64,000 nucleotides of DNA. It comes from JADFQT01 sp965216025. GTDB taxonomy: Bacteria > Chloroflexota > Dehalococcoidia > Lucifugimonadales > UBA3495. A model generated the notes under the pieces. That model did no database searches, was not told the DNA's origin, and saw nothing but the letters and a program-made list of their open reading frames with translations. Shown piece by piece: positions 36,635 to 44,621 of this stretch. The stretch is from contig CBDCEX010000014.1 of the NCBI GenBank assembly GCA_965216025.1, positions 248,001-312,000 on the forward strand, in the 5' to 3' direction. A program made the translations under genes and the position numbers. Within the stretch, counting starts at the first letter, position 1, and every line of letters starts with the position of its first letter.

Positions 36635-37830
36635 CTGTCCGACAACGTTTTACCCTGCTTGAGGGCGTCTTGGACCAGCGGACCCGGCGGCTGGTCGCCG
36701 CAGCCGAAGCGCTGACGCTGGGCTGGGGTGGCGTTACCTGGGTCGCTCGAGCGACCGGCTTCTCGCGGCGGACCATCCAGCAGGGCATGCAAGAACTGCA
36801 GCAGCCCGAGCGGGTCAGCGCGGGCAGAGTCCGCAAGCCGGGCGGTGGGCGCAAGACCACTGTGAGCCAGGACCCAACGCTGCTGAGCGACCTGGAGCGC
36901 TTGGTTGAGCCGGTGACCCGTGGCGACCCGGAATCGCCCCTGCGCTGGACCTGCAAGAGCCTGCGGAACTTGGCGGCTGAACTCCAGCAGTTGGGGCACC
37001 GGGTCAGTCGCCGGTTGGTGGGGGATCTTTTGCACAGGTTGGAGTACAGCTTGCAGGCCAACAGCAAGACCTTGGAGGGTGGCGATCATCCTGACCGTGA
37101 TGCCCAGTTCACCTACCTGAACCAGCAAGCGCAGACGTATCTGGATGCGGGTGAGCCGGTGATCTCGGTGGATGCCAAGAAGAAGGAACTGGTCGGGAAT
37201 TTCAAGAACGGAGGGCGTGAGTTGCGGCCCCAAGGGGACCCGGAGCGGGTGCGGGTGTACGATTTCGTGATACCAGCCTTGGGGCGCGCCACACCGTACG
37301 GGATCTATGATGTAGCGGAGAACACGGGCTGGGTGAATGTCGGGGTGGACCACGATACAGCGGCGTTTGCAGTGGAGAGTATCCGGCGCTGGTGGTGGGG
37401 GATGGGGCAGGCACGGTATCCGAAGGCAACCCGGCTGCTGGTGAACGCCGATGGTGGGGGTAGTAACGGGAGTCGTGTGCGGCTGTGGAAGCGGGAACTG
37501 CAGCGGTTTGCGGACGAGACGGGGTTGACGATCACGGTGGGCCATTTGCCGCCGGGGACGAGCAAGTGGAACAAGATCGAACACCGGTTGTTTTCGTTCA
37601 TCACGCAGAACTGGCGGGGCCAGCCGTTGGTGAGTCATGAGGTCATTGTGAGCTTGATTGGCGGAACCCGGAATACCAAGGGGTTGCGGGTAGAGTGTCA
37701 CCTGGACACGAACAAGTACCCGGCGGGTATCAAAGTGTCTGATAGCGAACTGGCCCAGGTGAACCTGCGGTGCCATGAGTTTCACGGGGAGTGGAACTAT
37801 ACCATCCTGCCCAGCAACCGCTCAAGTTGA
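36619..37830 (+). CDS. ISAzo13-family transposase
   Basis: This 403-residue transposase (Rhodopirellula-type DDE domain) starts at ATG 36619. The N-terminal part is a DNA-binding helix region (TWVARATGFSRRTIQQGMQEL) followed by GRVRKPGGGRK. The catalytic residues are D in VISVDAKKKELVG, D in LLVNADGGGSNG and E in WNKIEHRLFSFI. The frame is complete and the length normal. The sequence is more GC-rich and unlike the neighbouring IS630-A. It may be active. It is the only copy in the window. Confidence 0.9.
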   Translation: MENIDAVRQRFTLLEGVLDQRTRRLVAAAEALTLGWGGVTWVARATGFSRRTIQQGMQELQQPERVSAGRVRKPGGGRKTTVSQDPTLLSDLERLVEPVTRGDPESPLRWTCKSLRNLAAELQQLGHRVSRRLVGDLLHRLEYSLQANSKTLEGGDHPDRDAQFTYLNQQAQTYLDAGEPVISVDAKKKELVGNFKNGGRELRPQGDPERVRVYDFVIPALGRATPYGIYDVAENTGWVNVGVDHDTAAFAVESIRRWWWGMGQARYPKATRLLVNADGGGSNGSRVRLWKRELQRFADETGLTITVGHLPPGTSKWNKIEHRLFSFITQNWRGQPLVSHEVIVSLIGGTRNTKGLRVECHLDTNKYPAGIKVSDSELAQVNLRCHEFHGEWNYTILPSNRSS

Positions 37831-37856
37831 GATGGTTATTCGGTGACGAGCCCTAA

Positions 37857-38236
37857 GAGAAAAACATCCTGGACCTCTGGTAGTAATCTGGGACAATGGA
37901 CCAGCCCACCGAGGAGCAGCGATTCGCAGCTATTTGACCACTCCGAACTTGCATCTGCGGTTGGTGGCCTTACCGGCCTACAGCCCAGACTTCAATGCCG
38001 ACGAAGCCGTCTGGGACTGGGCCAGGGAAGAGGTCACGGCCAACGAATGCCACGGAACAAAAGCCAAAGTCCAAGAGAAGATGAATCAATTCTTCGGCGG
38101 GCTAGCTCACCGTAAGGAAGAAGTGAAACGTCGCTGCCGAACCCGGTTACAGGCCCGAGCCGATGCTTTGATCTTTACACCTGCCGTGCCTTTGCCATCA
38201 CTGCCCAATGTAGTTCCCACCTTGGCTTTGGTTTAG
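37857..38236 (+). pseudogene. IS630-A copy 2 transposase, 3' part
   Basis: Continues the IS630-A copy 2 transposase after the nested insertion, starting with the sequence for HPGPLVVIWDNGPA (with changes and a frame difference). It then reads LVALPAYSPDFNADEAVWDW and ends in VPTLALV. The stop TAG (38234-38236) uses the flanking TA plus a host G. Confidence 0.85.
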
Positions 38237-38586
38237 GCGGTGCCGGTCTCTTCCAAACTAGGCGGCGTGGCCGAGCCCATAACATGCCATGTCCCTCAGG
38301 TGGGGAGCGCCGGACTACCCAACGATATTCACCAAACACCCGGTGAAGGACCAGACCCGGGAACAGTTGAGACAGCGGGCCCTAGGACTGGCGCCGCAAG
38401 TCGTCTCGGTTCTAGCTGGTGACCTCTAAGCCTACCCCTCTGCCAAGAAGACAAACTAAAAATCATGAGCGGCAACGCCGAAAAATTGCTCCGCTTGTAG
38501 TAGGGCACTATACTTCGGTCGACAGGATAGGAAACCGGCTCTTCTAAGGTAGTTGGGCGCAATCCGCCAGCAAAAGGTATTAACTT
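38237..38586. other. Spacer with unrecognised coding remnants
   Basis: Starts with the few bases that continue the amidohydrolase remnant. Beyond about 38250 the sequence does not match any gene I can name; one frame (REQLRQRALGLAPQVVSVLAGDL, ending in a stop at about 38428) looks like a protein C-terminus. No complete gene. Confidence 0.4.
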
Positions 38587-39651
38587 ATGTCCACCAACAG
38601 CACCGCGCTAGAAATAGGAGTTCAATTTCATCTTCCTACCTATGCCCACGTGCCGCTTCCTCATTTGGTGCACCTGGCCAAGCAAGCCGTAGATCGCGGT
38701 GTCGCTCAAATCTGGGTAACCGACAACTTGCGCAGCCGCAACACCTTCGTGACTTTAGCGGCTCTCGCCTGCCAAGTACCGGCTAAATTGGGCACAGCCG
38801 TCACCGTGCAGTACTTCCGCAATCCAGTGGACCTAGCCGATATGGTAGCCTCCATCAGCGAATTGATGGATGGGAGAGAATTGAGCATCGGTTTGGGTAG
38901 GGGCAATTCCCGAACTCCCAACCTGATTAAGACCCCCAGACCCGTTACTATGCTTCGTGAGACTGCGCAGAGCCTGCGGCGGCTCCTTGAAGGGAACTCG
39001 GTATGCTTCGCTGACTATCCCAGCATCCTTTCTTATTTCAACTTCAATCCCACCGCCCACTTCAAACTGAATTTCGACCCACCAACGCCCATTCGCATCT
39101 ACTGCGGCAGTAATGGCCCACTGGGCATGGCCGTCGGAGGCAAGGATATGGACGGCCTTATCTTTGGCGGACATTACATGGCAGCGCTCCGCACCGGGAG
39201 GGTGCCGGCCCTGCTCCAGACCTTTGACCAAGCGGCAGCAGAGGCTGGCAAACGAGACGCTCCCAAGGTAGCCGAAATCAAGATTTCCCTATCCAAGAAT
39301 CGCCAGGCCGCCCGAGATTTTGTTAAGGAGAGTGCCGGCCGGCGGCTTTTGAACATGTACCGGCAGGGATACAGCCCCGAGGATATGCCAAAGCTGGGTG
39401 TTGACCCTGGAGATATAGCACGGCTGGACCAGGTAGAGGCGGACGGGGGCGACTTCGACCACCTGGTCAACGATCAGATGATCGATGCGATATTCATCGC
39501 CGGAGAGCCTGGCTACTGCCTTGAGCGGCTGCTGGAGGTTCGGGACACCGCCCGAAAACAAGGATTTCACCAGCTGATGTTCTCGGAATTAGGCCCGGAC
39601 GTGGATCAGGCATTGGGACTTTTATGTGACGATATCCTACCTAATCTTTAA
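38587..39651 (+). CDS. LLM-class flavin-dependent oxidoreductase
   Basis: A 354-residue TIM-barrel flavin enzyme: HLAKQAVDRGVAQIWVTDNLRSRN (strand 1 to helix 1), TAVTVQYFRNPVDLADMVASI and LSIGLGRGNSRTPNL, with PTPIRIYCGSNGPLGMAVGGKDMDGLI later. The pattern fits the F420/FMN-dependent methylene-H4MPT-reductase-like branch. It is one of four intact LLM genes here and is not closely similar to the others. Substrate unknown. Start ATG after AAAAGGT; no operon partner. Confidence 0.88.
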   Translation: MSTNSTALEIGVQFHLPTYAHVPLPHLVHLAKQAVDRGVAQIWVTDNLRSRNTFVTLAALACQVPAKLGTAVTVQYFRNPVDLADMVASISELMDGRELSIGLGRGNSRTPNLIKTPRPVTMLRETAQSLRRLLEGNSVCFADYPSILSYFNFNPTAHFKLNFDPPTPIRIYCGSNGPLGMAVGGKDMDGLIFGGHYMAALRTGRVPALLQTFDQAAAEAGKRDAPKVAEIKISLSKNRQAARDFVKESAGRRLLNMYRQGYSPEDMPKLGVDPGDIARLDQVEADGGDFDHLVNDQMIDAIFIAGEPGYCLERLLEVRDTARKQGFHQLMFSELGPDVDQALGLLCDDILPNL

Positions 39652-39883
39652 GCTTGTCGTTCGTCATTAGCTGAGTAATTTTATAGCTAGGTGGCGAACA
39701 CGGCCCAACGTCTCGGCGAAGACTGAGACCGGTATTTGGACTCGAGAAAACCGGCGGCGCAGGGCAGGCTGGTCACGGGTGAGCGGGGGTGGAAGCCGGA
39801 AACCGTCGGGTCGCCTCCTGCCGGCAGAGCCAAGCCCGAGGCGCGCAATCCAGAAGCGCAATTAAAGCGAAGGGGGGCAGTAT

Positions 39884-40735
39884 ATGGGTAATTTGGATGG
39901 GAAGGTAGCCTTGGTGACCGGCGCCGGTGGCATGAGAGGCGTGGGCCGGGCGACGGCCCTGAAACTGGCGTCACAAGGGGCCGATTTGGCCATAACCGAT
40001 GTTCGTCGCGATGCCAGCGACTTGCCTCCCGCCGAGTTGCGTCAGGAGTGGCATAGTATCGACAGTGTGTCCGACGAGGTAGAGGCTCTGGGACGCCGTT
40101 GCCTGCCCCGATACGCTGACTTGGGCGTCAGCGATGAAATACAAACGTTGGTCCGGCAGGTGATGGAGCATTACGGCCGGATAGACATCTTGATCAACAA
40201 TGCCCGGGCGGTCATCGGACGGGATAAGGTGCCCGTTACGGACCTGGAAGAAGAGGTCTGGCATCATTTCCTGGACATCAACACCACGGCTGTCTTCCTG
40301 TGCACCAAATTCGTGGGACAGGAAATGGTGAGGAAGGGCGCCGGCGGACGCATCATAAACATCGCCTCCAACGCCTCCAAACAGGCCAGCGCCATGGGAT
40401 CCGCCTACTCTGCCTCCAAATTCGCGGTGCTGGGGCTGACCCAGGCCTCCGCCCTGGACCTGGCGCCCCATGGCATTACCGTCAATGCGGTATGTCCGGG
40501 GCCGATTAACACGGACCGTATGAGCTATTGGGAGCGGTCCCAAGCCGACGCCGCCGGGGTCTCGATGGAAGAGTTCCGGGCTCAGATAGTTGAGCAAGCC
40601 GGCCGGGCCACGCCGCTGGGCCGAATTGCCGAGGCGGAAGACGTAGCAAACATGGTCGGTTTTTTGGTTTCTGACGAAGCCAATTTCATCACCGGTCAGG
40701 CCTACAACGTTAACGGCGGCCTGCTCTTCCACTGA
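39884..40735 (+). CDS. Short-chain dehydrogenase/reductase (SDR)
   Basis: A 283-residue classical SDR. It has the coenzyme motif TGAGGMRGVG near residue 13, INNARAV in place of the usual NNAG, NIASN with the catalytic serine, and YSASK with the catalytic Tyr and Lys. It ends in ITGQAYNVNGGLLF. D38 region TDVRRDA after strand 2 favours NAD(H). It likely oxidises an alcohol or reduces a ketone. AGGGGGG precedes the ATG. Alone in its orientation; the next gene is opposite. Confidence 0.93.
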   Translation: MGNLDGKVALVTGAGGMRGVGRATALKLASQGADLAITDVRRDASDLPPAELRQEWHSIDSVSDEVEALGRRCLPRYADLGVSDEIQTLVRQVMEHYGRIDILINNARAVIGRDKVPVTDLEEEVWHHFLDINTTAVFLCTKFVGQEMVRKGAGGRIINIASNASKQASAMGSAYSASKFAVLGLTQASALDLAPHGITVNAVCPGPINTDRMSYWERSQADAAGVSMEEFRAQIVEQAGRATPLGRIAEAEDVANMVGFLVSDEANFITGQAYNVNGGLLFH

Positions 40736-40857
40736 AACCCTTGGTTTCGCCGGGTGGTGCTGGAAGCCAAGCGATGCAGCAGGCTGGCGATGGCACATAT
40801 GGAATTACACCAAGCGGACATCCCTTCAAACGCCATTTCCAGAATTCGCTGATTCTC

Positions 40858-41142
40858 TCAATCGGTAGGTATTTGATCATAGCCCTCGGGTCTACTTAAG
40901 AGGGACCAGCCTTGTTTGTAGAAGAATGACAGTTGCTGGGCTGGTTGTTGGGGGAATCCGGCTTTGATTAGCATCGGATACAGGTCTGTACCATTCACTT
41001 CCGACTCCTGGTTATGGCAAACACAGATGAAGTCAAAGAATAATTCCCAATCGGCGGGATAGGGAGCCCGCTTGTTGGCCTGATTAACAAAGCGATCAAA
41101 AAATAATTGACATTTCGGTGACATTTCGGGTTTTCTTACCAT
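40858..41142 (-). CDS. Small hypothetical protein
   Basis: 94 residues, MVRKPEMSPKCQLFFDRFVNQ... with WELFFDFICVCHNQ in the middle. It is mostly alpha-helical in appearance and contains no membrane segment or known motif that I recognise. The composition looks like a real protein. Start is ATG at 41142. Confidence 0.5.
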   Translation of the reverse strand: MVRKPEMSPKCQLFFDRFVNQANKRAPYPADWELFFDFICVCHNQESEVNGTDLYPMLIKAGFPQQPAQQLSFFYKQGWSLLSRPEGYDQIPTD

Positions 41143-41284
41143 CCTATCCTCTCTCCGGCATGTTTAAAGCTTTATCCTACCCAACCTCGCCCGCTAGCAG
41201 ATCCTTGATGTGCCGTGGCGGAGCCAATATCATGCCTGTGTTAATCCCCACGGCCCCATTACCAGTTTCGGATTTAGTGTTATA
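41143..41284. other. Spacer with a possible protein remnant
   Basis: On the minus strand one frame reads NGAVGINTGMILAPPRHIKDLLAG before a stop, which looks like the end of a truncated enzyme gene. IS630-B copy 1 has inserted immediately to the right and separated it from anything upstream. Unidentified. Confidence 0.35.
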
Positions 41285-41309
41285 CCAATTCTGTTTATAA
41301 GCGGCAGAG

Positions 41310-41846
41310 TTAAGCGTTGGGAAGTTGAGCCAAAGCCCGCTGGAGCCAGTCCCAACCTATCAGCCGCTTTAAGCGTGGTTTGTCAGCCTTCAGTTGCCGC
41401 AGCAGGTGTTCTATGGCCGAGCTTTTGGCCTCTAGGGAAGGATATACCTCTCCTTCAATGTGCCGGCGCACTTCCTCAAAGACCCTTTCCGCTGGATTCA
41501 ACTCCGGCGAGTAGGCCGGTAGAGATATTCGCCCAAAGCCCAGCTGGCCCATGAGTTTACCTCTGTGACTGGGGGCTCCATCCCACACCACCCCATCCAT
41601 GGGCCACTGCTCAAATATGGGAACCAACTGTTGCTGGTTCATGCCCTGGGACCACCCCCAGTGTAGTTCACCCCGCCCCACGTCCACCGCCAGCACCAAA
41701 TAGCTCCAACGGAACACGATCTGCATCGGCTGGATAATCTTCTTCCCTTTCAGACCCCAGCGCCGCCGCACCTGCCCCCAGAGACCAAAACGCATCTCGT
41801 CACAGTGCCATAACCGGGAGGCAGTAGTCATTCCAGCCTGGCCCAA
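41310..41846 (-). CDS. IS630-B transposase, catalytic frame (orfB), copy 1
   Basis: 178 residues with the IS630 DDE catalytic domain: HCDEMRFGLW (D), VVWDGAPSHRGKLMG (D) and NPAERVFEEVRRH (E). It lies in the -1 frame relative to the upstream frame and overlaps it by 19 bases. It is probably made as a fusion by -1 slippage on A6 (41864-41869). Differs from copy 2 by one residue (Ser instead of Arg after EAK). Confidence 0.88.
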   Translation of the reverse strand: MGQAGMTTASRLWHCDEMRFGLWGQVRRRWGLKGKKIIQPMQIVFRWSYLVLAVDVGRGELHWGWSQGMNQQQLVPIFEQWPMDGVVWDGAPSHRGKLMGQLGFGRISLPAYSPELNPAERVFEEVRRHIEGEVYPSLEAKSSAIEHLLRQLKADKPRLKRLIGWDWLQRALAQLPNA

Positions 41847-42358
41847 GGCATCCAGTAGGCCCCTTTTTTCCAGGCCATCTGCTGTTTTGCATCGGCTTTA
41901 TCGGAATGGGGTCGGGGGACTTTCAACCCCAGCCCAAGCCCCTTCATCAGGGAATACATGCCTTTATAGGTATAACGCACCCCCCAGCGTCCCCAGACCC
42001 ACTCCTTTGCATCCCAGACCGTCCGGAACTGGCCCAGTTGCACCTTGGCCACCAGCGCTCTTTGCTGCAGCGGGTTTAGATAGGGCTTTTTGCCCTTGGC
42101 CTGGTGCCCTACCACCCGTCTCAGAACTTCGCCAAGTCCACCTCGTCGATACCACCTGAGCCACTGTTCCATGCTGCGGTAGGATGCCCCGGTCGTATCC
42201 ACTACATCCTGAATGCGTTTCCCCTGGCTCAGCTGCCAGAAGGCTTGCAGTCGGGTACGCCGTTGGGGATGTACCTCTTTCTGGTAAAGCTGTTTCAATT
42301 CCTCGCTGCTTTCTTGCCAGTCAACTTTCACTCCTTTTCCCATCCCTTCGTCCCTCAC
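41828..42358 (-). CDS. IS630-B transposase, DNA-binding frame (orfA), copy 1
   Basis: 176 residues with a helix-turn-helix region (QGKRIQDVVDTTGASYRSMEQWLRWYRRGG) and a second HTH-like part (RTVWDAKEWVWGRWGVRYTYKGMYSLM). It ends soon after the A6 run, KKGAYWMPWARLE. The product alone would bind the ends; fusion to the downstream frame gives the transposase. Identical to copy 2. Confidence 0.88.
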   Translation of the reverse strand: MRDEGMGKGVKVDWQESSEELKQLYQKEVHPQRRTRLQAFWQLSQGKRIQDVVDTTGASYRSMEQWLRWYRRGGLGEVLRRVVGHQAKGKKPYLNPLQQRALVAKVQLGQFRTVWDAKEWVWGRWGVRYTYKGMYSLMKGLGLGLKVPRPHSDKADAKQQMAWKKGAYWMPWARLE

Positions 42359-42461
42359 TCCTTGGCTATTTTCCCTTCATTTTATCTCCACTACATACAC
42401 CATCCTCCTACTCTTTCTCTCCCCTCTTTATTCAGAATTGGTATTACCCAAAGGAGGGGCC

Positions 42462-42689
42462 ATGAAACAACTATTTTACAACGACTTCAAGCTGGGCGTA
42501 TTTAACGGGAACGCTGTGGTCGATGCCACTTCGGCCGTAAGCAGCATAACTCATACCTGGCCCCGAGAATTGCTTAAAAAGCTCATGTCGATCCCTCTAC
42601 GCCGTGCTGGCAAACCTCGGGAAATCGGCAACTTCATCGCCTGCCTTAGCAGCAACAATATAAAGTTCATCGTGGCCCAGCGCCACTAA
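42462..42689 (+). pseudogene. Fumarylacetoacetate-hydrolase N-terminus joined to an SDR-like C-terminus
   Basis: After AAAGGAGG at about 42449, ATG 42462 starts MKQLFYNDFKLGVFNGNAVVDATSAV, the N-terminal pattern of the FAH family, up to about ELLKKLMS. The reading then changes to IPLRRAGKPREIGNFIACLSS, which is like the C-terminus of an SDR. The stop TAA is created by the TA and first A of IS630-A copy 3. This looks like a rearranged join of two gene fragments between two IS elements. Non-functional. Confidence 0.55.
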
Positions 42690-43918
42690 ACCAAAGCTAA
42701 GGTGAAACCTACATAAAGCGAACCCGAAGAGGAGTTGCGATATTCTGTAAAAGAAGTCGAGTGGCGGTGGTGGAAGGGATGACAGACATAGTGCAACTCA
42801 TGGAAGAGTGGCAACTCAATGTAGGTGACTTACGGGAAAGGATGTATCGAGCGCCAACACCTCGAGAGCGAGAAAGGTGGCACGGGCTATGGTTGTTGGG
42901 CCAAGGGTGGTCGGCTATCCAGGTGGCTGAGGCTTTGGACAGAGAGCCTCATACCATCGGAAACTGGCTGGACAACTTTCGCCAAGGCGGGGCCCAAGGT
43001 TTGGTCTTTGAACAGACTGGGGGTCCCCCCCCCGTCTTGAACCGAGGTCAACAGAACCAACTGAAGTCTGCGGTGCAAAATCCGCCTGGGGAGGCGGGGA
43101 TTGAATTGTCCAACTGGAACTGGAAAGTAGTAAGGCAATTTCTCAAGCAGAGCTTTGACCTGGGGCTGAGTCGGAGCAGTTGCTTGAACTACCTCCATCG
43201 GTTGGGCTTCGTGCTGAAGCGACCCAAGAAACGCCTCCTGAAAGCCAAGGATGAAGAACGGAAAGCCTTCGTCCTCCAGTACAGCCAAATCCGAGAGGAG
43301 GCCCAAGAGAGTGGAGCCAAGATCTTCTTCGTGGATGAAGCCCACTTTCGGGCCGATGCCGACCTGCGAGGCAAATGGGTACTCAAGGGAGAGGCAGCGC
43401 TGGTGGACTCCACCAGTCCCCGGTGGGGAGAGAAGGCCTGCTACTACTCGGGAGTTTGTCTGGAGACTGGGGAGGTGGAAGCCATGGAAATAGCTGGAAA
43501 CAGCAATGCCGAGACCTCCACCGCCTTTTTACAGCAGCTAAGAGCAAACCATCCTGGACCTCTGGTAGTAATCTGGGACAATGGGCCAGCCCACCGAGGA
43601 GAAGCGATTCGCAGCTATTTGACCACTCCGAACTTGCATCTGAGGCTGGTGGCCTTACCGGCCTACAGTCCAGACTTCAACGCCGACGAAGCCGTCTGGG
43701 ACTGGGCCAGAGAAGAGGTCACGGCCAACGAATGCCACGGAACAAAAGCCAAAGTCCAAGAGAAGATGAATCAATTCTTCGGCGGGCTAATTCATCGTAA
43801 GGATGAAGTGAAACATCGCTGCCGAACCTTGTTACAAGCTCGAGGCGATGCATTGATTTTTACACCTTCCCTACCTTTGCCATCACTGCAAAATGTAGTT
43901 CCCACCTTGGCTTTGGTT
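42689..43918 (+). mobile_element. IS630-A copy 3 (intact)
   Basis: 1230 bp with ends AACCAAAGCTAAGGTG and AACCAAAGCCAAGGTG (read inward), TA flanks at 42687-42688 and 43919-43920. Its transposase is a single intact frame, unlike copies 1 and 2. It is the likely source of activity for the family and possibly for the MITE-like elements at 48539 and 60274. Confidence 0.94.
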
Positions 43919-43921
43919 TAG
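42761..43921 (+). CDS. IS630-A transposase (intact)
   Basis: 386 residues. N-terminal HTH (WSAIQVAEALDREPHTIGNW), a second helical region (LKQSFDLGLSRSSCLNYLHRLGF) and the DDE domain: FFVDEAHFRADADLRG (D), VVIWDNGPAHRG (D), NADEAVWDWAREEV (E). The ATG at 42779 after GGAAGG may be the true start; the GTG at 42761 gives six more residues. The stop TAG is completed by the flanking TA and a host G. A run of nine C keeps it in frame where the other copies have seven. Confidence 0.92.
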   Translation: MAVVEGMTDIVQLMEEWQLNVGDLRERMYRAPTPRERERWHGLWLLGQGWSAIQVAEALDREPHTIGNWLDNFRQGGAQGLVFEQTGGPPPVLNRGQQNQLKSAVQNPPGEAGIELSNWNWKVVRQFLKQSFDLGLSRSSCLNYLHRLGFVLKRPKKRLLKAKDEERKAFVLQYSQIREEAQESGAKIFFVDEAHFRADADLRGKWVLKGEAALVDSTSPRWGEKACYYSGVCLETGEVEAMEIAGNSNAETSTAFLQQLRANHPGPLVVIWDNGPAHRGEAIRSYLTTPNLHLRLVALPAYSPDFNADEAVWDWAREEVTANECHGTKAKVQEKMNQFFGGLIHRKDEVKHRCRTLLQARGDALIFTPSLPLPSLQNVVPTLALV

Positions 43922-43973
43922 ATGGACTGGAGCCAGGCGACATAGGCGTTTCGCGAAAAGGAGGAGGCAAGAC

Positions 43974-44438
43974 ATGACCTTGGAGGACATCGGCCGTAGG
44001 CTTAGGGCCATAGAGGACATCGAGGAGATAAAGAGGCTTAAAGCGCGTTATTGCTCTTACTGTGACGATAATTACGACGCTGACAGCATCGCTAACCTTT
44101 TCACTGAAGATGCGATCTGGGATGGCGGAATTCGGGGCACGGCTGAAGGAAGGGATGAGATTCGTAACTTCTTCATTCGGGCTTCCCAGCGGCTTCCCTT
44201 CGCGGTGCATATGGTAATGAATCCCATCATAGAGGTTGATGGCGACCAGGCCAAGGGGATCTGGTACCTATTCCAGGCCTGCACCTTTGCTGAAGGGGAC
44301 CAAGCGGTTTGGGGATCGGCCAGATACGATGAAGAGTACGTGAGGCTCGACGGAGAGTGGAAGTTTAAGAACCTCAAGCTGACCTCCTTCTTCTGGACGC
44401 CCTTTGACCGCGGGTGGGCGCGTGAAAGGTTCGTATAA
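43974..44438 (+). CDS. SnoaL-like (NTF2-fold) protein
   Basis: 154 residues with a SnoaL_4-type fold: IEDIEEIKRLKARYCSYCDDNYDADSIANLFTEDAIWDG, GRDEIRNFF and DGEWKFKNLKLTSFFWTPFDRGW. This cone-shaped fold serves as isomerase, hydratase or ring-hydroxylating dioxygenase small subunit. Here it stands alone, so a small-molecule-binding or isomerase role is possible. Strong GGAGGAGG before the ATG. Confidence 0.8.
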   Translation: MTLEDIGRRLRAIEDIEEIKRLKARYCSYCDDNYDADSIANLFTEDAIWDGGIRGTAEGRDEIRNFFIRASQRLPFAVHMVMNPIIEVDGDQAKGIWYLFQACTFAEGDQAVWGSARYDEEYVRLDGEWKFKNLKLTSFFWTPFDRGWARERFV

Positions 44439-44621
44439 CTTATGAAAATGGGCGTGACTGTTAATTCTCTCTTACAGCCACGCAATCACCAAACCGGCTG
44501 TCCCACCTACAGAACCCCACGCTGAAGCTAGGCACCCACGGACCCCGAACGATAGAAGTGGCTGGAGAGATTGCCGAAATGGGTGAAATGGGTGAAAGAG
44601 TCCGGGCGCTGTGTTACCGTG

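Larger units (their letters stand above)
36487..37853 (+). mobile_element. ISAzo13-type insertion sequence nested in IS630-A copy 2
   Basis: A 1367-bp element. Ends are inverted repeats (GGGCTTGTCACCAAATAAC at the left and GGGCTCGTCACCGAATAAC read inward at the right, two mismatches). Its 3-bp target duplication is TAA (36484-36486 and 37854-37856). The target was CAGCTAAGAG of the IS630-A transposase gene, as seen undisturbed in copies 1 and 3. Confidence 0.9.
35542..38233 (+). mobile_element. IS630-A copy 2, carrying a nested ISAzo13-type element and an ISAs1 shard
   Basis: IS630-A with TA flanks (35540-35541 and 38234-38235) and the same ends as the other copies. It is expanded from 1.2 to 2.7 kb by a 1367-bp ISAzo13-type insertion (36487-37853) plus a 97-bp ISAs1 fragment (35572-35668) in the leader. 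The transposase frame is interrupted three ways: the poly-C tract, the insertion, and divergence downstream. This copy is not autonomous. Confidence 0.93.
41285..42441 (-). mobile_element. IS630-B copy 1
   Basis: A 1157-bp IS630-type element with ends CCAATTCTG...CAGAATTGG flanked by TA (41283-41284 and 42442-42443). It is distinct from IS630-A in both sequence and ends. Its two frames overlap with a -1 relation at an A6 run. The second copy at 60508-61664 has the same length and is nearly identical. Confidence 0.92.

Noticed and set aside
36355..37785. A 476-codon minus-strand frame opposite the ISAzo13-type transposase
   Set aside because: Antisense shadow across an IS boundary; its composition is unnatural and the plus strand has the complete DDE transposase.
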